Shown here in pieces: positions 58,227 through 64,000 of a stretch of DNA of 64,000 bases (positions are counted from its first letter, which is position 1; each line of letters begins with the position of its first letter). A model generated the notes under the pieces. The model worked only from the letters and a program-made list of their open reading frames with translations. It was not told the origin of the DNA and searched no databases. The DNA is from Desulfoluna sp. (lineage in GTDB: Bacteria > Desulfobacterota > Desulfobacteria > Desulfobacterales > Desulfolunaceae): NCBI RefSeq assembly GCF_030145185.1, contig NZ_JAQYWB010000004.1:1-64000 (forward strand), in the 5' to 3' direction. Position numbers and translations under genes: made by a program.

Positions 58227-59021
58227 CTAAAGGTCGGTGCGGGTGTTCGGGTGAAAATAACGCATGGGGTGATTTCTGACCGATGTAATTTTGTCTCGGG
58301 TGATTGTGACCCGGTGTAGCCCCTCCTGCAGGCGGGCAGGGGCATCCAGGTGGCCCGAGGGGTCGATGGCCAGGGCCAGAGGCGGAAAGTGTAAGCGGGC
58401 TTCGTTGATGCCGCATTGGTTGACGGCTGCCACCCATAGGCCGTTATCAAAGGCGCGGGCGGGTAAATGGCGCATCCAGGAGGCGTATTTGTCTTCGCTG
58501 GTCCCCCGCGGGGAGGCGTGGGGGAGGAGGATCACATCCGCGCCCATTTCAGCCATGCGGTAAAAGGCCAGGGGAAAGTGAGCGTCGTAGCAGAGCATCA
58601 TGCCGATGGAAAATCCCTTGTAGGAGAAAAGGGGCAGGTCGTTTCCTGGGGTGTAATTCATTTTTTCCGGGGGGGCCAGATGCAGCTTCCGGTACGAGGT
58701 GTGGTGACCATCGGGAAGAAAGGCTGTGTGGGTGGCATAAAGGCGCCCCTGGGTGTCTTTTTCGGCATACCCGGCCAAGACCCCGATGCCAGTTCTGTCG
58801 ACGGCGTCTGAGAGGAGAGAGAGGGCGTCTTGTCGGGTGAGCGCCCGGTCTGACGCTGTGGACCCGTTGGCATAACCGGTCAGGGAGAGTTCAGGAAAGA
58901 CCACCAGGTCTGCCTGTGCCTCGTGCGCTTTGCGGCAGAAATGGTGCATCGTCTTCACATTGACGGCAGGATCCGACAGGACCGCCGGTACCGTTGCCAG
59001 GGCGAGGTGTAGAGGCTCCAT
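58227..59021 (-). CDS. Carbon-nitrogen hydrolase (nitrilase superfamily)
   Basis: This 264-residue enzyme has the Glu-Lys-Cys catalytic triad of the superfamily in FPELSLTGY (Glu about 44), YRKLHL (Lys) and MLCYDAHFP (Cys about 144), with a fourth region containing Glu in PPEKMNYTPG. It hydrolyses a C-N bond of an amide, carbamoyl or nitrile; the substrate is not evident. It overlaps nothing and begins two bases after the stop of the upstream AhbA-like gene, so it is likely translated from the same transcript downstream of dsrC. Confidence 0.88.
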   Translation of the reverse strand: MEPLHLALATVPAVLSDPAVNVKTMHHFCRKAHEAQADLVVFPELSLTGYANGSTASDRALTRQDALSLLSDAVDRTGIGVLAGYAEKDTQGRLYATHTAFLPDGHHTSYRKLHLAPPEKMNYTPGNDLPLFSYKGFSIGMMLCYDAHFPLAFYRMAEMGADVILLPHASPRGTSEDKYASWMRHLPARAFDNGLWVAAVNQCGINEARLHFPPLALAIDPSGHLDAPARLQEGLHRVTITRDKITSVRNHPMRYFHPNTRTDL

Positions 59022-59023
59022 CC

Positions 59024-59479
59024 TTACTTCACTGTAAATTCGGCACGTATCTTGAAAATATGGGTGGCCGGTAGATTATAGATCCGGGTTACGCCCGTAC
59101 GTTCGGTGATTTCCGCCAGATTTGCTTCGATTTTCTCCACCGAGGACTCAATAAAGGTGAACCAGACGTTGATCTCATCTTCACGGGTATAGTTGTGGGT
59201 GACGCCTTTGTAGCTGTTCACCACCTCCGCGAAGGCGTCGATTTGATTCGTCGGAACACAGGCTCCGCAGAGGGTGCTTGAAAAACCGACTTTTTCCGGA
59301 CCGAAGTTCCCGCCGATGCGTCTGATGAGGCCGGACTCCTTGAGTTTGGTGATCCGTGCGATGATCTCTTGTTCATCCATGGACAGGGCCTCGCCGATGG
59401 CTGCATAGGGTCTTTGGCAGATAGGAAAATCAGATTGAATATGGTTGATGATCTGTTTGTCCCTGTCGTCGATGCTCAT
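59024..59479 (-). CDS. AhbA-type siroheme decarboxylase-like Lrp/AsnC protein
   Basis: This 151-residue protein has a winged helix (about 5-55, DRDKQIINHIQSDFPICQRP) and a ferredoxin-like domain with VTHNYTREDEINVWFTFI. The HNYxRxxxxNxWFT pattern is the signature of siroheme decarboxylase subunits AhbA/NirD, which remove acetate side chains from siroheme in the alternative heme and heme d1 pathway of sulfate reducers. A pure regulator role is less likely. Its AhbB-type partner is not next to it. It follows dsrC by 120 bp (with a terminator between), and sirohaem is also the cofactor of dissimilatory sulfite reductase. Confidence 0.72.
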   Translation of the reverse strand: MSIDDRDKQIINHIQSDFPICQRPYAAIGEALSMDEQEIIARITKLKESGLIRRIGGNFGPEKVGFSSTLCGACVPTNQIDAFAEVVNSYKGVTHNYTREDEINVWFTFIESSVEKIEANLAEITERTGVTRIYNLPATHIFKIRAEFTVK

Positions 59480-59534
59480 GCCGGATACTCCTTTGGGTGC
59501 TCGAGAGATGGTTTTTTTTCAGGTCTGGGGGGAA

Positions 59535-59567
59535 CAAAAAAGGCCCTATCGTAAACGACAGGGCCTG
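59535..59567 (-). terminator. Intrinsic terminator of dsrC
   Basis: On the minus strand AGGCCCTGTCGT and ACGATAGGGCCT form a long stem followed by six T and GTT. It lies between dsrC and the AhbA-like gene. Confidence 0.85.
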
Positions 59568-59598
59568 ATTTGAGAAATTTAAAAACGGCGTCCGGTGA

Positions 59599-59919
59599 TT
59601 ATACGCAACCGGTAGGCTTGGGAAGGCCAGCCATTTTGCAGGCGCCTTTGCCGGGGCCTGAAGGGAACAGCTCGTAGATGTGCTTGAGCTTGAATTTGGT
59701 CAGCTTGGAAAGAACACGTACCATGGGGGCGATACCGTTCTTTTTGTAGTAGTCATGAAGAACGTCAATCACGAGCCTGTGCTCTTCATTAAGCTCCGCG
59801 ATGCCTTCTTCTTTCATGACAATCTCCAGCCACTCTTCAGTGAACTGTGTGAAGTCAAGGAGGAAACCATCCTCATCCACGTCAAACGACTTTCCGTTGT
59901 ATTCAACTGTCTCGGCCAT
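59599..59919 (-). CDS. dsrC: DsrC sulfur-carrier protein
   Basis: This 106-residue protein is the sulfur substrate of dissimilatory sulfite reductase DsrAB and carries the product as a trisulfide between two cysteines. Both are present in the flexible C-terminal arm, Cys94 and Cys105 (C-x10-C, in GPGKGACKMAGLPKPTGCV). The helical body has DGFL.DF..W and the HRLVIDVLHDYYKKNGIAPM segment. This is thus true DsrC and not a TusE relative lacking the first Cys. AGGAGG lies about 10 bases before the ATG. It is transcribed downstream of flxA in the same direction, with its own promoter region and a perfect palindrome between them. Confidence 0.97.
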   Translation of the reverse strand: MAETVEYNGKSFDVDEDGFLLDFTQFTEEWLEIVMKEEGIAELNEEHRLVIDVLHDYYKKNGIAPMVRVLSKLTKFKLKHIYELFPSGPGKGACKMAGLPKPTGCV

Positions 59920-59999
59920 TGAATTAAAACCTCCTGTTGTGAATTATCAAATTGAAAGGCTTATCCCTTATTTTGTCCTGTCCACTTCGAAGAGAAGAA

Positions 60000-60025
60000 A
60001 TACAGTAAAGAAAGGGCAATGTCAA
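60000..60025 (-). promoter_or_regulatory. Candidate dsrC promoter
   Basis: Read on the minus strand, TTGACA (60025-60020) is a perfect -35 box. Suitable -10 candidates are weak (TGTATT after 15 bases or TATTTC after 17). It directly abuts the palindrome at 60,024-60,052. Confidence 0.35.
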
Positions 60026-60052
60026 CCCGTAACATACAATATGTTACGGGTT
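60024..60052. promoter_or_regulatory. Perfect 13-bp palindrome upstream of dsrC
   Basis: AACCCGTAACATA and TATGTTACGGGTT form a perfect inverted repeat with a three-base loop CAA, between flxA and dsrC and immediately beside the -35 candidate. Its symmetry suggests a regulator binding site; it lacks a T-run for termination on the dsrC side. The motif does not match Rex or HcpR sites as I know them. Confidence 0.5.
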
Positions 60053-60069
60053 TAACCGCCTATTTTCGT

Positions 60070-60918
60070 TTACTGATCCTCTTCCGGCATCTCATTGAGC
60101 TTGTCGAGGGTAAAGACAGGTCCATCTTTGCAGACCAGCTCTTTGCCGATGTTGCATCGACCGCACATGCCGATGCCGCATTTCATTCGGTTTTCGAGGC
60201 TCATGAAAATATGATCGGCTTGGTAGCCCAGTTTGTCGAGGACCGGCTTGGTGAACTTCAACATCATGGGAGGACCACAAAGGATGGCGTAGGTATCGTC
60301 ATCACCCTGGGGTGCCTGAGTTTCCGTGATCGTGGGAACGAACCCGGTGTGGTACTTCCAGTCGGGATCATCCGTGCCGTCAACGGTAAGGTTGAGATTG
60401 ATGTCATCTCGTTTTTCCCACTCCACGAGTTCGTCTTTATAGAGAATCATGCCGGGGTTACGTGCCCCGTAGATGACGTCAAGACGACCGTACCGCTTGC
60501 GATTTTCAGGCTCAAGCAGGTACTTGATGGTGGAACGCAGGGTGGTGAAGGCAAAACCGGCACCGATAATGACGATATTTTTACCTTCCAGGTTCTCAAT
60601 GGGATACCAGTTGCCCAAGGGGCCGCGAAGACCCATGATGTCTCCGACCTTCATGTTGTGAAGGTGGGAGGTCACCTTACCGGTACGGAACACGGTAAAC
60701 ATGACAAAGCCCTTCTCAGAAGGAGAGGAGGCAATTCCGATGGGAATTTCCCCCTGGCCGGGAATGGAGAGCTCGGCAAACTGACCCACATGGTAAGAAA
60801 ACTTCTCTTCATCTTCCGGATTGAGAAAGACAAATTTAAAGGTTCTGAGCGTTTTATCCGCAGTCGCAACCTGAATGTCATCAATGCGAACGGGATACGC
60901 CTTGTAAGGATTCTGCAC
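60070..60918 (-). CDS. flxA: FlxA-like FAD/NAD(P)-binding subunit of the Hdr-linked complex
   Basis: This 282-residue ferredoxin-NADP reductase-fold protein has an FAD domain (about 5-100), a pyridine nucleotide domain (about 105-220, IVIIGAGFAFTTLRS and CGPPMML) and a C-terminal [2Fe-2S] knot, CGIGMCGRC followed by LVCKDGPVF. It resembles PyrK, the sulfhydrogenase gamma subunit and FlxA of the flxABCD-hdrABC complex, where it takes hydride from NAD(P)H. It follows the two iron-sulfur subunit genes on the minus strand with a 16-bp gap. GAGAAG lies upstream of its ATG. Confidence 0.87.
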   Translation of the reverse strand: MQNPYKAYPVRIDDIQVATADKTLRTFKFVFLNPEDEEKFSYHVGQFAELSIPGQGEIPIGIASSPSEKGFVMFTVFRTGKVTSHLHNMKVGDIMGLRGPLGNWYPIENLEGKNIVIIGAGFAFTTLRSTIKYLLEPENRKRYGRLDVIYGARNPGMILYKDELVEWEKRDDINLNLTVDGTDDPDWKYHTGFVPTITETQAPQGDDDTYAILCGPPMMLKFTKPVLDKLGYQADHIFMSLENRMKCGIGMCGRCNIGKELVCKDGPVFTLDKLNEMPEEDQ

Positions 60919-60934
60919 AGGTCTTCTCCTTTTT

Positions 60935-61975
60935 TTAGCTGGCGGCTTCGTAACCGTTCATCTTGTTACAGATGGTGCGGATATCAATGTTGGCAGGACA
61001 CTGCTGAACACAGCGACCACAGCCAACGCACATGAGGCCTTTGTCGTATTTATCGACAAAATATTTGAGCTTGTGCATGAAGCGCTGGCGGAAACGCTGA
61101 TGTTTCTGGTCCCTGGGGTTGTGGCCGGAGCCGTGCAGGGTAAACAGAGAGGTCATGCAGCTGTCCCAGTTTCTCATGCGCACGCCTTCTGTGCCCTTGT
61201 TTTCATCCTGGATGTCGAAACACCAGCAGGTGGGGCAGGCGTAGGTGCAGGTGCCGCAGTTGATGCAGGCAAAGGAGAGCTCTTTCCAGAAGGGGGCGTC
61301 GTAGAGATCCAGGCTGTTCTTGCCGCGGAGATTCGACGATTCCACCTTGCAGACAATCTTGGCTTCTGCTTCGGCTTTTTTTGGCTCAAAGACAGAGGCA
61401 TCGCCTTCAGCCGTCCAGCCGGCAGCCGCCAGGAGTTTTTCCCCTTTTTCGGTCAGGGCTTTGGCCTCGTAGGCGTCGCCGCAATCGGAGAGGAGAACAT
61501 CAAAGCCCTCTTCATGGTAGGGGCCGCACCCTGCGCTGGTGCAAAAGCACGTCTCGCAAGGGCTGTCGCAGGCCAGGCCCACAAAGGTGGTGGCGTCGTA
61601 GGAGTTCATCCAGAAGGGATCGCGGTATTCTTCGGTGTCGAAGTTCATGCGTACCAGGGACAGGGCCTTGGCATCGCAGGGGCGCATCCCGATCACAGCC
61701 CGGGGTGAATAATCCTTGGGCGCGTCTTTGAGAATGTGATGCTCCGGATTATTTTCGTCCAGGCTGTACGTAAACATAGGCTCAGACTGGGGGAAAACCA
61801 CGGATTTGGGAGAGAGACGGGTGTTGGTGTACGCCATGTCAGGCGTTTCGTCACTCGTCAGTTCCTTGTATTCGTGGGCATCACCCTGCATCACGGGGCC
61901 GAAAAGGCGGTAACCGCTTCTCAGGCTGTCAATCCCGCCGGCCCATATATTTTTATCAATTTTAATGACCTTCAT
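60935..61975 (-). CDS. flxB: FlxB-like iron-sulfur subunit
   Basis: This 346-residue cytosolic protein has a region with a CDSPCETCFCTSAGCGP cysteine cluster (about 135-152) and two 4Fe-4S binding sequences near the end: CINCGTCTYACPTCWCFD (about 240-257) and CVGCGRCVQQCPAN (about 315-328). It belongs to the hydrogenase/sulfite reductase subunit A (AsrA/HydB-like) family that relays electrons between the flavin subunit and a disulfide reductase. It is preceded by another iron-sulfur subunit and followed by flxA. Confidence 0.82.
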   Translation of the reverse strand: MKVIKIDKNIWAGGIDSLRSGYRLFGPVMQGDAHEYKELTSDETPDMAYTNTRLSPKSVVFPQSEPMFTYSLDENNPEHHILKDAPKDYSPRAVIGMRPCDAKALSLVRMNFDTEEYRDPFWMNSYDATTFVGLACDSPCETCFCTSAGCGPYHEEGFDVLLSDCGDAYEAKALTEKGEKLLAAAGWTAEGDASVFEPKKAEAEAKIVCKVESSNLRGKNSLDLYDAPFWKELSFACINCGTCTYACPTCWCFDIQDENKGTEGVRMRNWDSCMTSLFTLHGSGHNPRDQKHQRFRQRFMHKLKYFVDKYDKGLMCVGCGRCVQQCPANIDIRTICNKMNGYEAAS

Positions 61976-62042
61976 GATATTTGCCCTTGTTCATATGATG
62001 GTTCATTCGCTCTTTCATAGAAGAAAACAGAGACGAACGGGA

Positions 62043-62894
62043 TTACATGATGAATTTGTCGGGGTCGTCCACCTTGAAGCTGTCCAGCGGCGGACGCTGG
62101 TCGACGGTGAGTCCCGCTTCCCAACCATAGAGCTCGTTACAGTCTTTTTCGAGCTTTTTGGTGAAGTGACGCATCTTGATATTCTGGGGACAGGCTGCTT
62201 CGCAGGCGCCGCAGTCGGTGCAGCGGCCAGCGCAGTGGTAAGCCCTCAGGAAATGGTAGGTGCGAATGTCAATGGGATCGGTCCCCTTGCCTATCCACTG
62301 GGGTTGAGACTCGTCCACGAAGCAGGTGGGGCAGTAGCACAAGGGACATGCATTTTTACATGCGTAGCAGCGCGTGCAGCCGGTGAGGAGGTCTTCAAAG
62401 AACGCCCATTTATCCTGGGTTTCCATGGCTTCGATTTTGCGGACGTCTTCGTAACGGTCCACCTCTTTCTGCTCTTCCACGAGATCGGCACAGAGTTCGT
62501 CGTAGATGACGGGGTTTCTGTGCAGGCAGGTGGCGCAGTTGGCCTGAAGCACCTCAGGGTTGTTTTTGTCCACCATCCCTTTGCAGGGGACACCGATGAT
62601 CACAAGCTGCTCACGGGAGATCTTGTTTTCAATGATGTGGTTGACGATGTTTCTTGAATCACACCCTTTGGCGATGACGGCGATCTTTTCCTTGCGGCCG
62701 GTCAGATAGTTGGCCAGGTTCAGACGGCAGTTTTCATCCCAGACAAGATCCTGGACGTCGCTTGCTTTGGTGATCATGCAGGGCTCATTGGTCAGGGCCA
62801 CCGTCCCTTTACGGAATCCGACAACGCACTCAACGGTTCCGTCGTTCAAGAGCCTTTCCGATATCTCTTTGATTTTTCCGATGTATGATTCCAT
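62043..62894 (-). CDS. FlxC/FrhB-like iron-sulfur subunit
   Basis: This 283-residue protein begins with an FrhB-like region (F420 hydrogenase beta family; IAVIAKGCDSRNIVNHIIEN and the IIGVPCKGM segment), continues with a CATCLHR pair, and has 4Fe-4S motifs CTRCYACKNACPLCYCPTC (about 170-190) and CTDCGACEAACPQN (about 225-238). The flavin-binding part of FrhB is replaced by iron-sulfur motifs, as in the FlxC-type ferredoxin subunit. It starts four bases from the stop of the MvhD-like gene, so the two are co-translated. Confidence 0.8.
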   Translation of the reverse strand: MESYIGKIKEISERLLNDGTVECVVGFRKGTVALTNEPCMITKASDVQDLVWDENCRLNLANYLTGRKEKIAVIAKGCDSRNIVNHIIENKISREQLVIIGVPCKGMVDKNNPEVLQANCATCLHRNPVIYDELCADLVEEQKEVDRYEDVRKIEAMETQDKWAFFEDLLTGCTRCYACKNACPLCYCPTCFVDESQPQWIGKGTDPIDIRTYHFLRAYHCAGRCTDCGACEAACPQNIKMRHFTKKLEKDCNELYGWEAGLTVDQRPPLDSFKVDDPDKFIM

Positions 62895-62897
62895 GGC

Positions 62898-63329
62898 TTA
62901 ACCCTTCGCCCCGCTCTTTTTCACGTAATTGGTATTGGGACCCAGAGCCTTGACGGATTCCGTGACCTTCGTTACCACATCCACGAACTTGGTGGATTCG
63001 GCAGAGGAGATCCAAGAGAACTGGAGTCGACCGGGCTCAACGCCCATGTGCTCCATCAGGTTTTTCATCAGGGCGAACTTTCGACGCGCGTAGTAATTAC
63101 CTTCCAGGTAATGGCAGTCACCGGGATGTCAGCCGGAAACCCAGACGGCATCGGCACCCTCCCTTAAAGCGGCCAGGAAGAACTTGGGGCTCATGCGTCC
63201 GGAACAGGGGATCCGGATCACGCGGACGTTGGGCGGGTACTGGGCTCTGCCCACACCTGCGAGGTCAGCGGCTCCGTAACTGCACCAGTTACAGAGAAAA
63301 CTGACGATTTTTGGTTCGAAATCAGCCAT
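62898..63329 (-). CDS. mvhD: MvhD-like delta subunit, selenoprotein with in-frame UGA
   Basis: Read through an in-frame TGA (63131-63129, codon 67), this gene gives 143 residues. It has [49 protein letters not shown] and [14 protein letters not shown], the full pattern of MvhD/VhuD subunits, where the U site is Cys or selenocysteine. The subunit binds a [2Fe-2S] cluster and passes electrons to HdrA. After the TGA, 16 bases later, ATTACCT-GGA-AGGTAAT forms a perfect 7-bp hairpin with G in the loop, at the distance expected of a bacterial SECIS. It lies between hdrA and the ferredoxin-like subunits. Confidence 0.9.
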
Positions 63330-63411
63330 TTTATTTTATCTCCTTTGAATCCCGCCCTCTCTTAAAAGAAAGAGAGGACGGGTCAAAAACAGGTTTAGTG
63401 CGAATGGATCC

Positions 63412-64000
63412 TTACGCTTCGTTCATGGCAAAGATCTGCGACATGATCTGGTCGTTATCGAAGCCTCTGTGGTGGATGGCACCGGAGCGACAGGAGCCGA
63501 CACAGAGCCCGCAGCCTTTGCAGAGTACGGGGTTGATCTGGGCCTTGCCGATATTCCGTCCTTCGGTGATGAAAGAGGGCGCGGAGTAAGGGCAGACACT
63601 GACACAGATGCCACACGAGCTGCACAGCAGGGGGTCCACATGAGCGACCTGGCCGCTGGTGTGGATGGTCTCACGGGCCAGCAGGGTGATGGCGCGGGAC
63701 GCCGCCGCCTTGGCCTGGCCAATGGCCTCATCAATGGGCTTCGGATAATGAGCCATCCCGCAGAGGAACACACCGTCGGTAGCGAACTCGCTGGGACCGA
63801 GCTTGGCGTGGCGTTCCACGAAGAAGCCGTTCTCGTTCATGGGCAGCTTGAAGAACTGGGCGATTTTTCCGTCACGATAAGGCAGCACGGCGGTGGCCAG
63901 GGAGAGAAGGTCTGCTTCAATCTCGATGTCGCGCCTGAGAACATGATCGATGGTTTTGATCATGATTTTGTCACCCTGAACAGAGACAACCGGTTTGTTG
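63412..64000 (-). CDS. hdrA: Heterodisulfide reductase subunit HdrA, partial (C-terminus)
   Basis: This open frame runs off the right edge of the window, so about 196 codons are visible. It includes the end of the thioredoxin-reductase-like FAD domain (DGVFLCGMAHYPKPIDEAIGQAKAAASRA) and two C-terminal 4Fe-4S motifs, CSSCGICVSVCPYSAP and CKGCGLCVGSCRSGAI. These features identify HdrA, the flavoprotein that bifurcates electrons between ferredoxin and a disulfide. The visible part has no UGA. hdrB and hdrC, if present, lie beyond the edge. It is the first gene, in transcription order, of the Flx-like block. Confidence 0.92.
   Translation of the reverse strand, partial: NKPVVSVQGDKIMIKTIDHVLRRDIEIEADLLSLATAVLPYRDGKIAQFFKLPMNENGFFVERHAKLGPSEFATDGVFLCGMAHYPKPIDEAIGQAKAAASRAITLLARETIHTSGQVAHVDPLLCSSCGICVSVCPYSAPSFITEGRNIGKAQINPVLCKGCGLCVGSCRSGAIHHRGFDNDQIMSQIFAMNEA

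Noticed and set aside
63129-63329. Truncated 66-residue MvhD fragment
   Set aside because: The apparent stop is UGA followed by a SECIS-like hairpin and 76 more conserved codons, so it was annotated as a full-length selenoprotein instead.

Overview
The window reads as the chromosome of an anaerobic sulfate-reducing bacterium of the Desulfobacterota, probably Desulfobacterales-like. The evidence is a DsrC with both redox cysteines, next to an Hdr/Flx-type electron-bifurcating gene set (HdrA C-terminus, MvhD-like subunit, two ferredoxin-like subunits, FAD/NAD subunit), an AhbA-type siroheme decarboxylase homologue, a single-chain pyruvate:ferredoxin oxidoreductase, a group B-like [FeFe] hydrogenase, corrinoid proteins and apparent use of UGA as selenocysteine. 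No rRNA, tRNA or CRISPR array was recognised.

Layout. 1-3.26 kb is accessory DNA: a probable group II intron 3' end, three integron attC sites with cassette genes but no integrase (all cassettes on the minus strand), a decayed IS91-like transposase fragment, a composite repeat in three and two copies, and a 249-bp TA-flanked MITE-like element. 3.3-6.7 kb holds two paralogous periplasmic substrate-binding proteins around a zinc-ribbon/HAMP membrane protein. 7.4-14.2 kb is a MarR regulator and a complete RND efflux operon. 14.6-17.2 kb is a corrinoid protein, a UroD-superfamily protein and a GAF protein. A small HesB/IscA-like selenoprotein gene follows on the minus strand (17,245-17,544) and has an in-frame UGA. 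18-26.8 kb has a chemoreceptor, membrane proteins, an LplT-PlsC type fusion and a radical SAM protein. 27-36.5 kb mixes small enzymes, regulators, a GGDEF-EAL protein and two damaged genes (cytochrome c, acyl-CoA dehydrogenase).

37-49.4 kb contains a GGDEF protein, a fluoride riboswitch with crcB and a DUF190 gene, an Rrf2 regulator, a [FeFe] hydrogenase, citrate synthase, two outer-membrane barrels, a second full GGDEF protein and a CbiR-like gene. 49.7-57.4 kb carries clpB, the pyruvate:ferredoxin oxidoreductase and a YkgJ-type protein. 58.2-64 kb is a minus-strand block whose transcription order is hdrA (runs off the right edge), mvhD-like selenoprotein, two iron-sulfur subunits, flxA, dsrC, ahbA-like, nitrilase. 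This block couples NAD(P)H, ferredoxin and thiol/disulfide redox, and the adjacency of dsrC suggests that DsrC is the disulfide partner.

A family of GC-rich palindromic repeats sits in many intergenic gaps. One roughly 350-bp composite copy at 24.7-25.05 kb recurs inverted at 57.57-57.88 kb. The points most worth checking are the two UGA-containing genes, the integrase-less attC cluster, the dsrC/Flx/Hdr linkage with a perfect palindrome upstream of dsrC, and the corrinoid locus whose methyltransferase lacks the expected zinc ligands.
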